Below are positions 33,337 through 42,483 of a stretch of DNA of 64,000 bases, one piece after another. The notes under the pieces are model-generated. The model was given only the letters and a program-made list of their open reading frames with translations, was not told where the DNA came from and did no database searches. The stretch is from CBDBLK01 sp965243145 (GTDB lineage: Bacteria; Bdellovibrionota; Bacteriovoracia; Bacteriovoracales; Bacteriovoracaceae). Both the position numbers and the translations under genes were made by a program. Numbering within the stretch: position 1 is the stretch's first letter; the number at the start of each line of letters is the position of its first letter. The DNA is taken from NCBI GenBank assembly GCA_965243145.1, contig CBDEUB010000002.1, positions 1,364,001 to 1,428,000 on the forward strand, in the 5' to 3' direction.

Positions 33337-34151
33337 TGGGTACCTCCGCTCGTTCCCCCGTGCTTTATGGCCCGGCAAACGCGAACAAAACTATTTTTCG
33401 CCCCCGGAATCCCCCCTTGAATCAACATATAGCCCTTTTCCAAGTTGATCCCCACTACGAGAAGATTTTGTACCGTTCTTTTCACCGCGCCCATGTGACC
33501 AGGCATTTTTTTATTTTTCCAAATTTTCCCCGGAGTGGCGCGATTTCCAACGGAACCGCCGGTGCGGTGGAATTTAGAGCCGTGAGAGAGCGGCCCTTGG
33601 GCAAAATTCCAACGCCTGACCACTCCTTGAAACCCCTTGCCCTTGGACATTCCGGTTACATCAACCACGGTTGAAACGGGGAAAAGGTCGAGGGAAACCC
33701 GCCCACCGAGATGGGCCTCTTGGGCCTCGTCGGTTTTCCATTCCGCAAAGCGGGTGAGGTTGTTTTCCACTTTGGCCTTGGCCAAAATGCCCCGCACGGG
33801 TTTCGTCACCAACTTGGCGCGCTTTTCACCGTATGCAATCTGATAGGCCCCATAACCATCTTTCTGGGGAGTTTTAACCTGGGTTACAAAATTGGGGATC
33901 AACTTGATCACAGTGACCGGAACATGATTTCCCGAATCGTCAAAAACGCGAGTCATTCCCGCCTTGATGCCATAGAATCCCGGCAGGGCCACCGCGGGGG
34001 CCTCAACGGCCTTTTTCTTTTTGACCGCACCAGCACTTTTCTCCGTGGATTCGGAGGATTCGGAAGATTTGGAGGATTCGGACGGCGGATTCTCTACGCT
34101 AGGCGCATCAACCTCCGCTGCGTCTTTTTTTTCTGCTTTTTCCTCAGTCAC
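33333..34151 (-). CDS. rplC: Ribosomal protein uL3 with acidic N-terminal extension
   Basis: 272 aa from a GTG with GAGG five bases upstream; ordinary L3 is about 210. The conserved protein begins near residue 57 (LPGFYGIKAGMTRVFDDSGN) and has GMSKGKGFQGVVRRWNF and FHRTGGSVGNRATPGKIWKN. Residues 1-55 are Glu/Ser/Lys-rich low complexity (NPPSESSKSSESSESTEKSA), predicted disordered. L3 is an assembly initiator whose loop reaches the peptidyl-transferase centre. The extension parallels those on S5 and NusG in this block. Confidence 0.93.
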   Translation of the reverse strand: MTEEKAEKKDAAEVDAPSVENPPSESSKSSESSESTEKSAGAVKKKKAVEAPAVALPGFYGIKAGMTRVFDDSGNHVPVTVIKLIPNFVTQVKTPQKDGYGAYQIAYGEKRAKLVTKPVRGILAKAKVENNLTRFAEWKTDEAQEAHLGGRVSLDLFPVSTVVDVTGMSKGKGFQGVVRRWNFAQGPLSHGSKFHRTGGSVGNRATPGKIWKNKKMPGHMGAVKRTVQNLLVVGINLEKGYMLIQGGIPGAKNSFVRVCRAIKHGGTSGGTQ

Positions 34152-34245
34152 TCATTCCTCGCAATATGGAGACTGTGCATCTCCTGCAAATCCCACCCCA
34201 GTTTAGGCAAGATTCGCAACTTTGAGCAATCCTCTCGAACTGTCA

Positions 34246-34554
34246 TTAATACTTAATTTCTACATCAACACCTGAGGACAGATCTAACTTCATGAGGCTG
34301 TTCACGGTTTGTTGCGTAGGATCGACAATGTCGATCAATCTCTTGTAAGTCCTCATTTCAAACTGCTCACGGGCCTTTTTGTTTACATGAGGGCCACGAA
34401 GCACGGTAAACTTGTTGATCTCGATAGGCAAGGGAATTGGGCCAGCAATCTTTGCTCCCGTCTCCTTTGCCGTCGAAACAATTTCCCCCACGGATTTGTC
34501 GAGTAACTTGTGATCGTATGCTCGCAATTTAATCCGCAGTCTGCTCGCCTCCAC
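34246..34554 (-). CDS. rpsJ: Ribosomal protein uS10
   Basis: 102 aa from a GTG at 34554, chosen because GAGAGG lies nine bases upstream; a TTG three codons earlier is possible. LRIKLRAYDHKLLDKSVGEI and VLRGPHVNKKAREQFEMRTY are S10 signatures. It is a 30S head protein and the NusE partner of NusB in antitermination. It is the first gene of the S10 cluster and follows fusA directly; the tuf gene usually found between them is missing. Confidence 0.95.
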   Translation of the reverse strand: MEASRLRIKLRAYDHKLLDKSVGEIVSTAKETGAKIAGPIPLPIEINKFTVLRGPHVNKKAREQFEMRTYKRLIDIVDPTQQTVNSLMKLDLSSGVDVEIKY

Positions 34555-34602
34555 TCTTTCCAAACCTCTCTCGATCAGTTGAAATCAAAGGGCCAAGTTG
34601 TT

Positions 34603-34631
34603 TTTTTAAACTTTGTAAAATTCAATGTCAA
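34603..34631 (-). promoter_or_regulatory. Probable promoter of the S10 cluster
   Basis: On the minus strand a perfect -35 TTGACA (34631-34626) is followed after 17 bp by TAAAAA (34608-34603), about 50 bp before the rpsJ start. This would let the S10-spc-alpha genes be transcribed independently of the upstream str genes. The rest of the 236-bp spacer 34564-34799 holds no gene. Confidence 0.5.
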
Positions 34632-34799
34632 ATCTTTTATTGTGGCCACGGAATTATTGTGCGAAGCGTTTGCAAAATACCTCTCTACAATGTGGCCGCT
34701 ATTTTTACACGATGCACTATTCAGGCCTTGATCTGGCCATCTCGATGCTCAAATGAACATTCATGGGGAAAAAGTGAACAATACCAGGATTTTCTTCAC

Positions 34800-36911
34800 T
34801 CAGTTTGACAGGAGAACTCCCCGCTTTTCCAAAAGCTGCCTTTCAATCTCGGGGGCCAAGGCCCGATAGGCCTTAAAATTCATGCTAAAATTGGCGCGCC
34901 CCTGGGATTTCGACCTCAAATCGGTGCTGTAACCAAACAATTCCGCCAGAGGGACTTCCACCCCGATGAGTTCCTTGTTTTGCTTGTTGCCCATAGAGAC
35001 GACCTTGCCGCGCTTTTTGTTGATGTCGGCAATAATATCGCCGGTATAATCTGCTGGAGTCACCACTTCGACGGCCATGACGGGTTCAAAAATTCTGATT
35101 TTGGCCTTCCGGCAAGCGTCGGTAAAGGCCTGAGAAGCGGCGATGGCATAGGCCACTTCGCAAGATTCTTCCTCCCTGTACTGGGCACCATTCAATGTCA
35201 CCTTGATATTGATGAACGGATGGCCCAACAAGGCCCCGCCGCGGGCGGCATCTTTGACGGATTTTTCTATGGTGTCCACAAAATTTTGAGGGATGTCCCG
35301 TTTGCCCACACGGGATTCAAAACAAATACCTTGTTGGCAATCCCAAGGCCTCACTTCCAGTTGGACATGCCCGAATTGCATTTTGCCGGACTGCTCTTTT
35401 TCAAAACTGTTTTCGGCACAAATCGTGCCGGCAATGGACTCGCGGTAAGCGACCTGGGGCCTGCCCACCCGAATACCAACGCGGAAATCTCTCTGCAAGC
35501 GATCAGTGATAATTTCCAAGTGCAGCTCTCCCATGCCATAAATGAGAAGCTGCCCCGTCTCGGCATTGTGGCGATAGGAAAAAGAAGGGTCTTCCTTGCC
35601 CAACTGTTCCAGCGCTTCCATCAATTTCTTTTCATCGGCATTGGCCTTGGGTTCTATCGCCACAGAAATCACCGCCTCGGGAAATTCCATCAAGTCGTAG
35701 ATAATAGGCCGGTGTTCACCACACAAAGTTTCCCCCGTGGCCGTCCACTTGAGGCCCGCCATGGCCACAATATCCCCCGCCGAGGCCGAGGCCAGTTCGG
35801 TTCGTTTGTCGGCGTGCATTTGAAGAATTTTTTGTACTTTTTCCCGCTTTTTTTTCAAGGGGTTAAAGACATTGGCACTGGCCTTTAACTGCCCCGAATA
35901 AATGCGGACATAGGCCAAAGGGCCGACGAAGGGATCGCTGGTTATTTTGAAGGCCAGGCCCGAAAAAGGTTCTTTGGGATCAGGCCCCCTCTCTTCTCCT
36001 CCACTCTTTTGCCTGCGCGTGCTTTTGAGAGATTTTGGCGCATGGCCCTGGATTGCTCCCCGATCCAAAGGCGAGGGCAAATAATCGACGATGGCATCCA
36101 AGAGGGGTTGAATCCCCTTATTTCTAAAGGCCGAAGCACACAAAACCGGCACCACCAAATTGCCGATGGTAGCCTTCCTGATCACCGCTTTGATCTGCCG
36201 TTCGGGAATCTCTGCGCCGTTGAGAAAACTCTCTGCCAACGGGTCGTCAAAATCGGCCAAAACTTCGATCAAGGACTCGCGCGCCGACTGTGCTTGCGGC
36301 AACACATCGGCGGGAATGCTCGCCTCCTCAACTGTCGCGCCCAGGTCTTCTTCCTTAAAAAAAAGGGCCTTCATGTGAACGAGATCAATCACCCCGCGAA
36401 ACTGGTCTTCCACTCCGATGGGCAGTTGAATGGCCACGGCGGTTTTGTCGAGTTTACTGCCTATTTCTTCGATAGTGTTGTGAAAATTGGCACCCAGGCG
36501 ATCCATTTTGTTGGCCAAAGCAATGCGGGGAACGCGGTATTTATCAGCCTGTGCCCAAACCGTCTCCGATTGGGGTTCAACCCCGGCAACGGCATCAAAA
36601 ATGCCCACGGCACCATCGAGAACTCTCAGAGAACGCTCGACTTCAATGGTAAAATCGACATGTCCGGGAGTATCAATGAGATTAATTTTATGATTTTTCC
36701 AATGGCAAGTGGTGGCCGCCGAAGTGATCGTGATTCCCCGTTCTTGCTCCTGTTGCATCCAATCCATGGTTGCCGCCCCGTCGTGCACTTCACCCATTTT
36801 GTAATTTTTTCCGGTGTAAAAAAGGATGCGTTCGGTAGTTGTAGTCTTACCAGCATCAATGTGGGCAACGATCCCGATATTGCGGAGGTTAGCTAGTTCT
36901 TTTTGGCCCAT
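34800..36911 (-). CDS. fusA: Elongation factor G
   Basis: 703 aa. GTPase that drives ribosomal translocation and, with RRF, recycling. G1 AHIDAGKTTTTERILFYTG, G3 DTPGHVDFTIEVERSLRVLDGAVG, G4 ANKMDRLGANF, and domain IV/V features such as GMGELHLEIITDRL. A short charged insert (KSLKSTRRQKSGGEERGPDP) follows the G domain. The start codon is only 4 nt from the end of a 127-bp structured repeat and no clear Shine-Dalgarno sequence lies outside the repeat, so the repeat's 3' arm must overlap the ribosome-binding region. Confidence 0.98.
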   Translation of the reverse strand: MGQKELANLRNIGIVAHIDAGKTTTTERILFYTGKNYKMGEVHDGAATMDWMQQEQERGITITSAATTCHWKNHKINLIDTPGHVDFTIEVERSLRVLDGAVGIFDAVAGVEPQSETVWAQADKYRVPRIALANKMDRLGANFHNTIEEIGSKLDKTAVAIQLPIGVEDQFRGVIDLVHMKALFFKEEDLGATVEEASIPADVLPQAQSARESLIEVLADFDDPLAESFLNGAEIPERQIKAVIRKATIGNLVVPVLCASAFRNKGIQPLLDAIVDYLPSPLDRGAIQGHAPKSLKSTRRQKSGGEERGPDPKEPFSGLAFKITSDPFVGPLAYVRIYSGQLKASANVFNPLKKKREKVQKILQMHADKRTELASASAGDIVAMAGLKWTATGETLCGEHRPIIYDLMEFPEAVISVAIEPKANADEKKLMEALEQLGKEDPSFSYRHNAETGQLLIYGMGELHLEIITDRLQRDFRVGIRVGRPQVAYRESIAGTICAENSFEKEQSGKMQFGHVQLEVRPWDCQQGICFESRVGKRDIPQNFVDTIEKSVKDAARGGALLGHPFINIKVTLNGAQYREEESCEVAYAIAASQAFTDACRKAKIRIFEPVMAVEVVTPADYTGDIIADINKKRGKVVSMGNKQNKELIGVEVPLAELFGYSTDLRSKSQGRANFSMNFKAYRALAPEIERQLLEKRGVLLSN

Positions 36912-36915
36912 AATA

Positions 36916-37042
36916 GTAACTGCTCACACTTCAGGCCATCTTGTGGTTCAGTTTCACCATCGCTCCTTGCGACATGCAAAGAGCATGCCTCAGTCGCTCT
37001 GTCTCACTTCACCCCAATCTAACCTAAATTGTGAACAGTTAC
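36916..37042 (-). repeat. 127-bp structured intergenic repeat, copy 2 (rpsG-fusA)
   Basis: Transcribed strand ends GTAACTGTTCACA and TGTGAGCAGTTAC pair over 13 positions with one G-U at a different place from copy 1. The central hairpin is GGCATGC-TCTTT-GCATGTC: relative to copy 1 one base pair has switched from T-A to C-G and the next from G-C to A-T, and pairing is kept. Same length as copies 1 and 3. The 3' end is 4 nt from the fusA ATG. Confidence 0.93.
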
Positions 37043-37068
37043 CCTACTTTTATCTTAACTTTACTGGC

Positions 37069-37125
37069 ATAACTGCTCACACTTCAGGCCATCTCGCGGT
37101 TTACTTTGTAAGATCACTCCGCAGT
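37069..37125 (-). repeat. Truncated copy of the 127-bp repeat
   Basis: The first 25 bases (ATAACTGCTCACAC then TTCAGGCCATC on the plus strand) match the end of copy 2 except for one base. Similarity fades through a GCGGTTTACTTTG segment and stops near 37125, before the central hairpin. It lies between rpsG and full copy 2 in the same orientation, so it is the 3' half of an element on the transcribed strand. Confidence 0.75.
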
Positions 37126-37144
37126 ATCAATAAGATATTTAAAA

Positions 37145-37615
37145 CTACCAACGGAGGTGGGCAAACGCTTTATTAGCATCGGCCATTTTGTAGACATCTT
37201 CGCGTTTTTTGACTGCACCCCCACGATTATTGGCGGCATCAATCAGTTCATCGGCCAATTTTTCCATCATGGTTTTACCATTTCTTCCGCCAGCGTGATC
37301 GCGAATCCAACGAATGGCCAGGGATTGGCGACGGCCAGGGTGAACTTCAACCGGAATTTGATAAGTGGCACCACCAATGCGCCGGGATTTTACTTCCACG
37401 GCGGGTTTGACATTGGAAAGTGCCTTTTTGAAAAGTTTGAGAGGTTCTTCACTGGTTTTTTTCTCCACAATTTCAAAGGCACCATAGAAAATTTTTTCCG
37501 CAGTAGATTTCTTCCCCCCCCGCATGAGGGAATTGATAAACTTGGTGACAACCATGTCTTGATAATGGGGATCGGGTAAAACTTCTCGCGGATCGGCCCT
37601 GCGTTTGCGGCCCAT
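37145..37615 (-). CDS. rpsG: Ribosomal protein uS7
   Basis: 156 aa from the ATG at 37615 (MGRKRRADPREVLPDPHYQD); the longer open frame upstream overlaps rpsL in a different frame and is not homologous. LMRGGKKSTAEKIFYGAFEI and GGATYQIPVEVHPGRRQSLA are S7 signatures. It nucleates 30S head assembly. rpsL is 10 bp upstream and fusA follows after a 233-bp spacer filled with repeats. Confidence 0.97.
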   Translation of the reverse strand: MGRKRRADPREVLPDPHYQDMVVTKFINSLMRGGKKSTAEKIFYGAFEIVEKKTSEEPLKLFKKALSNVKPAVEVKSRRIGGATYQIPVEVHPGRRQSLAIRWIRDHAGGRNGKTMMEKLADELIDAANNRGGAVKKREDVYKMADANKAFAHLRW

Positions 37616-37625
37616 ATTTCTCTCC

Positions 37626-38006
37626 TTATTTCTTATTTTTGGGTTTCTTGGCACCGTACTTAGAACGGCGCTGGCCCCGTTTCTCCACACCTGTCGTGTC
37701 CAAACTGCCGCGGACGGTGTGGTAACGAACACCGGGCAAATCTTTAACCCTGCCACCCCGAACCAACACGATTGAGTGTTCCTGAAGATTGTGCCCCTCT
37801 CCTCCAATATAAGAAGTCACTTCAAACCCCGAAGTCAAACGAACGCGGCAAACTTTCCTCATCGCCGAGTTTGGCTTTTTGGGCGTAGTCGTATAGACGC
37901 GCGTGCACACCCCCCGCCTCTGGGGACATCCCTTGAGGGCCGGGGACTTCGTTTTGATAAATTTATCCCTGCGCCCTTTGCGAATTAGCTGGTTAATTGT
38001 TGGCAT
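37626..38006 (-). CDS. rpsL: Ribosomal protein uS12
   Basis: 126 aa. MPTINQLIRKGRRDKFIKTK, TTTPKKPNSAMRKVCRVRLT and GGRVKDLPGVRYHTVRGSLD. The lysines at the streptomycin-contact positions (PKKPNSA and RVKDLPG) are the sensitive wild-type residues. It is at the decoding centre. First gene of the str cluster, 76 bp after rpoC. Confidence 0.98.
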   Translation of the reverse strand: MPTINQLIRKGRRDKFIKTKSPALKGCPQRRGVCTRVYTTTPKKPNSAMRKVCRVRLTSGFEVTSYIGGEGHNLQEHSIVLVRGGRVKDLPGVRYHTVRGSLDTTGVEKRGQRRSKYGAKKPKNKK

Positions 38007-38082
38007 TGACGCTCCTGTTCATAAGTTTTAAAAACCTAAAATACATCTCTAACACAGTAGACTAACCATTTCAAGCACCAGT

Positions 38083-41000
38083 TCAAACTGTGAGTTCAAC
38101 ACTCGATTGAGGTTTGGCCTCCCTGGGTTCTATAAAATCCTCGCTAATCTCGCTCTCTTCCTCTTCTCTGGCCTCATCTTCTTCTATCAGTGCATCAAAA
38201 TCCCGATACCGACTAATCCCCGTACCTGCCGGTATCAAACGCCCCATGAGGACATTTTCCTTGAGGCCACGCAACATATCCTTCTTGCCCTCCAGTGCCG
38301 CCTGGGTGAGAACTTTCGTCGTCTCCTGAAAAGAGGCCGCAGAAAGGAAAGATTCCGTCGTCAAAGAGGCCTTGGTAATTCCGAGCAAGAGAGGACGCCC
38401 TTCCGCTGGCCTCAAGTCGTCTTTTATCGCGGCATCGTTGGCCGCTTGAAATTCGGACTTGGTGACCGAATCCCCGGCCACAAAAGCGGTATCACCAGAA
38501 TCCAGGATTTCTACTTTTTTGAGCATTTGACTGACGATAACCTCAATGTGCTTATCATCAATCTTGACTCCCTGAAGGCGATAAACCTCTTGAATCTCAT
38601 CCACGATATAACGGGCCAGTTCTTTAATTCCCTTCACTCGCAGGAGGTCGTGGGGATTGGCCGGGCCATCCATGATGGGTTCACCGGCCCGGATATAGTC
38701 GCCCTCATTAACGACAATATAGCGCCCTTTGGGCACGGTATAGACCATGGGTTCCGCTCCATCGTCGGGGCGTACGATAACCCGTCTGTTTCCCCTCAAT
38801 TCAGGGCCAAACTCAATAGTGCCTGAAATGTCAGAAATTTGGGCCGCATTGGCCGGTTTGCGGGCCTCAAAAAGTTCGGCCACTCTGGGAAGGCCCCCAG
38901 TAATGTCCTTGGTTTTAGTCGATTCACGCGTGACTTTAGATATGGCCGTTGCCGTTTCAATCCGTTCGCCATCTTGAACGATAATGTTGGCCCCAATTTG
39001 CAAACGGTAGACCGCATGGCGCTTGGTTCCTGGAACCAGCAAGGGATTTCCAGAGTCATCGACAATGCTAATGCGAGGTTGAAGGTTTGGATTTTTAGAT
39101 TCGGTCACAATCCGGTTGGCCAATCCGGTAATGGCATCAAGCTGTTCGGCCATGGTAGAACCAATTTCCAAATCTTCATATTTTACGATCCCTCCCACCT
39201 CGGTCAAAATGGGAATTGAGAAGGGATCCCACTCAATCAGTTTGTCACCGACATTGACTTCTTCACCTTCCTTGAAAAAGATGCGCGCTCCATAAACTGC
39301 CGGATAGCGTTCTTTCTCGGTTCCGGTATTGTCTTTTATGATGATTTCACCAACCTTGTTTAAAATCACCATTTCGGCCGTACTACCATGAGTGGCGACT
39401 TTAACATTATCAAAGTGGACAATGCCGGCAGTGCGAACTTCGGTTTTACTAATTTGGGCACCAGCAGTGGCCGTCCCTCCAACATGAAAAGTACGCATGG
39501 TGAGCTGGGTTCCAGGTTCGCCAATCGATTGGGCCGCGATCACTCCAACCGTTTCCCCAACGCTGACTAAACTCCCCCTCGCCAAATCTCGGCCAAAACA
39601 CTTGGCACAAAAACCGTAGCGGGTTTGGCAAGTCAAAACCGACCGCACTTTAATCTGATCAATGTTGTGTTCTTGCAAAGTCAAAATATCTTTTTCAGTG
39701 AGCACATAATTGCCAGGCAAAACTTCTCTTCCGTTGGCATCGGTAACGGGAATGGCGGTCGCCCTCCCCATGACTCTTTCAGAGACATCTTCAACAACTT
39801 CTCCGGCCTCAATTCGAGAAGTCAGAATAATGCCATCGTTGGTTCCACAATCCTCTTCGCGAATGATGCCATCCTGGGCCACATCTACGAGCCGGCGGGT
39901 GAGATAACCAGAGTTGGCGGTTTTCAAAGCGGTATCGGCCAAACCTTTGCGCGCACCGTGGGTCGAGGAAAAGTATTGCAGCACTGAAAGGCCCTCACGG
40001 AAATTTGAAGTGATCGGGGTTTCAATGATTTCACCGTTGGGCTTGGCCATCAACCCCCTCATTCCGGCCAATTGCCGCATTTGGTTTGTCGAACCTCTCG
40101 CCCCCGAATCGGCCATCATAAAAATGGCATTAAAAGAAGGGGCCTTCTGCTCTATATTTTTTTCGTTGACAAAAGTGTCTGTCGAGATTTTTTCAAGCAT
40201 CACCTTAGTGAGCGTTTCGTTGGCCTGTGACCAAACATCGACAACTTTATTATACCTTTCCCCGTCTGTAATAGAGCCTTCATTATATTCGTCGGTAATG
40301 CGATCCACTTCGGAATTGGCATCCGCCAAAATTTCCGATTTTTCCAAAGGAATGGTTATATCGTTGACATTAATCGAAATCCCCGCCTTAGTGGCATTGG
40401 AATATCCCAAATGCATCAGGGCATCGGCCAAAAGAACCGTATCCTTTTCCGATCCCTTGCGATAGGCCTTGTCGATGAGTTGCCCGATCTCTTTTTTGCC
40501 CAGCACCCGGTTAATGTCTTCAAATTGCAAACATTTTGGGAGTATTTCGTAAATGAAAGTCCTCCCCACAGTAGTTTCCAAGGCCTTTCCATCAATCCGC
40601 ACATGAATCGGGGCCTGCAAATGGAGATTGCCCGAATAGTAGGCAAATTGGGCCTCTTCCTTGGAAGCAAAAGTCTTGCCATAACCGCGGGCAAAGGGGC
40701 GAATCCTCGACATGTAATAAAGTCCAAGCACAATATCCTGTGAAGGAATGATGATCGGCACTCCATCTTTTGGCGAGAGGATATTATTTGTAGACATGGC
40801 CAAAATGCGACACTCAATTTGAGACTCTAGCGACAGTGGAACATGAACCGCCATCTGGTCACCATCAAAGTCCGCATTAAATGCAGTACAAACCAAAGGG
40901 TGCAACTGTATGGCCTTCCCCTCGATCAAAATGGGTTCAAAACCCTGGATGCCCAAACGGTGCAGTGTAGGTGCCCGGTTGAGCAAAACGGGGTGTTCCT

Positions 41001-42258
41001 TAACAATTTCTTCCAAGATACTCCAAACTTCTTCTTTTTGTTGTTCAACCATTCTTTTGGCCACTTTAATGGTCGTGCAATGGCCTTTTTCTATGAGTTT
41101 GTTAAACACAAAGGGCTTGAACAATTCCAACGCCATCAGTTTGGGAAGTCCACACTGGTGAAGCCTCAAATTTGGGCCTACTACAATGACCGAACGGCCC
41201 GAGTAATCCACCCGTTTTCCCAGCAAGTTTTGACGGAAACGCCCTTGTTTACCCTTGAGCATATCGGAAAGGGAACGGAGGGGGCGCTTGTTGGCACCTG
41301 TAAAAACTTTGCCACGGCGTCCGTTATCAAAAAGGGCATCCACCGCCTCTTGAAGCATGCGTTTTTCGTTGCGAATAATGATCTCGGGAGCGTTGAGTTC
41401 TTTTAATCTTTTGAGGCGATTATTGCGGTTGATCACCCTGCGGTAGAGGTCGTTGAGGTCGGAAGTTGCAAAACGCCCCGCTTCGAGCGGAACCAGCGGA
41501 CGCAAATCCGGTGGCAATACCGGAATCACATCCATCATAAACCATTCGGGCCGATTACTGGATTTTAAAATGGATTCGACAACTTTGAGCCGTTTGACCA
41601 GTTTGGCCCTGGCCATTTCCGTAGTGGCGGTATTGAAATCCCGGCGCAATTCTTTTCTCTCAAGATCAATGTCTACTTTGCGAAGCAGGTCTTTGATGAC
41701 TTCTCCACCCATGCCGGCCTCAAATTCCACACCCTGTTCCTTGAGTTCAGCGTATTGCTGTTCGGTGATAATTTGGCCAATTTTAAGGCCTCCTTGCAAA
41801 TCCTGAGTGGCCGATTCGGTAACGATATAGGCCTCGTAGTAGAGAATTTTCTCAAGTTCTTTGAGAGTGAGGTTGAGGATGGCCCCCATGCGCGAGGGAA
41901 GGGATCGCAAAAACCAAATGTGGGCCACCGGCGCGGCCAACTCGATATGGCCACACCGCTCGCGGCGCACTTTGGAAAGCGTGACTTCCACACCGCATTT
42001 TTCACAAACCACCCCACGGTGTTTCATTCTCTTATATTTGCCGCAAATACATTCGTAGTCTTTAATGGGGCCAAAAATTTTGGCACAAAAAAGGCCGTCC
42101 CTCTCCGGTTTAAAAGTCCGGTAATTGATCGTCTCGGGCTTTTTGACCTCGCCAAAAGACCATTCACGAACGGTGTCGGGAGAGGCCAATTGAATGGAAA
42201 CCGCCTCTACACTAATAGGGTCTTTCGGTTTGTCAAAAAAGTTTAGCAAGTCTTTCAT
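38083..42258 (-). CDS. rpoC: RNA polymerase beta' subunit
   Basis: 1391 aa from ATG 42258 (MKDLLNFFDKPKDPISVEAV), which has GAGG nine bases upstream; the open frame extends 13 codons further into the repeat. The N-terminal zinc ribbon is CICGKYKRMKHRGVVCEKCG, the catalytic loop is NADFDGDQMAVHVPLS with the three magnesium-binding aspartates, and a second zinc site has CGTNDG, CQTRYGFCAKCFG. The tail is acidic. The 127-bp repeat copy 3 fills the space between rpoB and this gene, ending 27 nt from the start. Confidence 0.98.
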   Translation of the reverse strand: MKDLLNFFDKPKDPISVEAVSIQLASPDTVREWSFGEVKKPETINYRTFKPERDGLFCAKIFGPIKDYECICGKYKRMKHRGVVCEKCGVEVTLSKVRRERCGHIELAAPVAHIWFLRSLPSRMGAILNLTLKELEKILYYEAYIVTESATQDLQGGLKIGQIITEQQYAELKEQGVEFEAGMGGEVIKDLLRKVDIDLERKELRRDFNTATTEMARAKLVKRLKVVESILKSSNRPEWFMMDVIPVLPPDLRPLVPLEAGRFATSDLNDLYRRVINRNNRLKRLKELNAPEIIIRNEKRMLQEAVDALFDNGRRGKVFTGANKRPLRSLSDMLKGKQGRFRQNLLGKRVDYSGRSVIVVGPNLRLHQCGLPKLMALELFKPFVFNKLIEKGHCTTIKVAKRMVEQQKEEVWSILEEIVKEHPVLLNRAPTLHRLGIQGFEPILIEGKAIQLHPLVCTAFNADFDGDQMAVHVPLSLESQIECRILAMSTNNILSPKDGVPIIIPSQDIVLGLYYMSRIRPFARGYGKTFASKEEAQFAYYSGNLHLQAPIHVRIDGKALETTVGRTFIYEILPKCLQFEDINRVLGKKEIGQLIDKAYRKGSEKDTVLLADALMHLGYSNATKAGISINVNDITIPLEKSEILADANSEVDRITDEYNEGSITDGERYNKVVDVWSQANETLTKVMLEKISTDTFVNEKNIEQKAPSFNAIFMMADSGARGSTNQMRQLAGMRGLMAKPNGEIIETPITSNFREGLSVLQYFSSTHGARKGLADTALKTANSGYLTRRLVDVAQDGIIREEDCGTNDGIILTSRIEAGEVVEDVSERVMGRATAIPVTDANGREVLPGNYVLTEKDILTLQEHNIDQIKVRSVLTCQTRYGFCAKCFGRDLARGSLVSVGETVGVIAAQSIGEPGTQLTMRTFHVGGTATAGAQISKTEVRTAGIVHFDNVKVATHGSTAEMVILNKVGEIIIKDNTGTEKERYPAVYGARIFFKEGEEVNVGDKLIEWDPFSIPILTEVGGIVKYEDLEIGSTMAEQLDAITGLANRIVTESKNPNLQPRISIVDDSGNPLLVPGTKRHAVYRLQIGANIIVQDGERIETATAISKVTRESTKTKDITGGLPRVAELFEARKPANAAQISDISGTIEFGPELRGNRRVIVRPDDGAEPMVYTVPKGRYIVVNEGDYIRAGEPIMDGPANPHDLLRVKGIKELARYIVDEIQEVYRLQGVKIDDKHIEVIVSQMLKKVEILDSGDTAFVAGDSVTKSEFQAANDAAIKDDLRPAEGRPLLLGITKASLTTESFLSAASFQETTKVLTQAALEGKKDMLRGLKENVLMGRLIPAGTGISRYRDFDALIEEDEAREEEESEISEDFIEPREAKPQSSVELTV

Positions 42259-42285
42259 AAAATTGCCTCTAAAGTTAAAGGTTAT

Positions 42286-42412
42286 GTAAGTGCTCACACT
42301 TCAGGCCATCTTGTGAGTCAGCTTCACCATCGCTCCCTGCGATGTGCATTGAGCACACCTCAGTCGCTCTGTCTCGCTTCCCCCCAATCTGACCTAAATT
42401 GCAAGCACTTAC
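42286..42412 (-). repeat. 127-bp structured intergenic repeat, copy 3 (rpoB-rpoC)
   Basis: Transcribed strand ends GTAAGTGCTTGCA and TGTGAGCACTTAC. Compared with copies 1 and 2, position 5 changed C to G and its partner changed G to C, and position 8 is C-G instead of T-A/T-G; all 13 positions still pair in RNA with two G-U pairs. The central hairpin is GGTGTGC-TCAAT-GCACATC. Same length as the others. Confidence 0.94.
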
Positions 42413-42483
42413 AGTGCTTCTACTGTAATTTTTCTTTTGCGTGTGTGTAGTTACAAGATCACAACTGCTCTTTGATAAACACA

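Noticed and set aside
34980..36896. Two long plus-strand frames of about 300 codons opposite fusA
   Set aside because: EF-G is complete and unmistakable on the other strand; these are frame shadows.
37616..37807. N-terminal extension of rpsG
   Set aside because: The upstream open frame runs through rpsL in another frame, and S7 homology begins at MGRKRRADP.
27129..42412. CRISPR array or phage attachment interpretation of the 127-bp repeats
   Set aside because: Copies are kilobases apart, lie between ribosomal genes, lack spacers and show no integrase or Cas genes.
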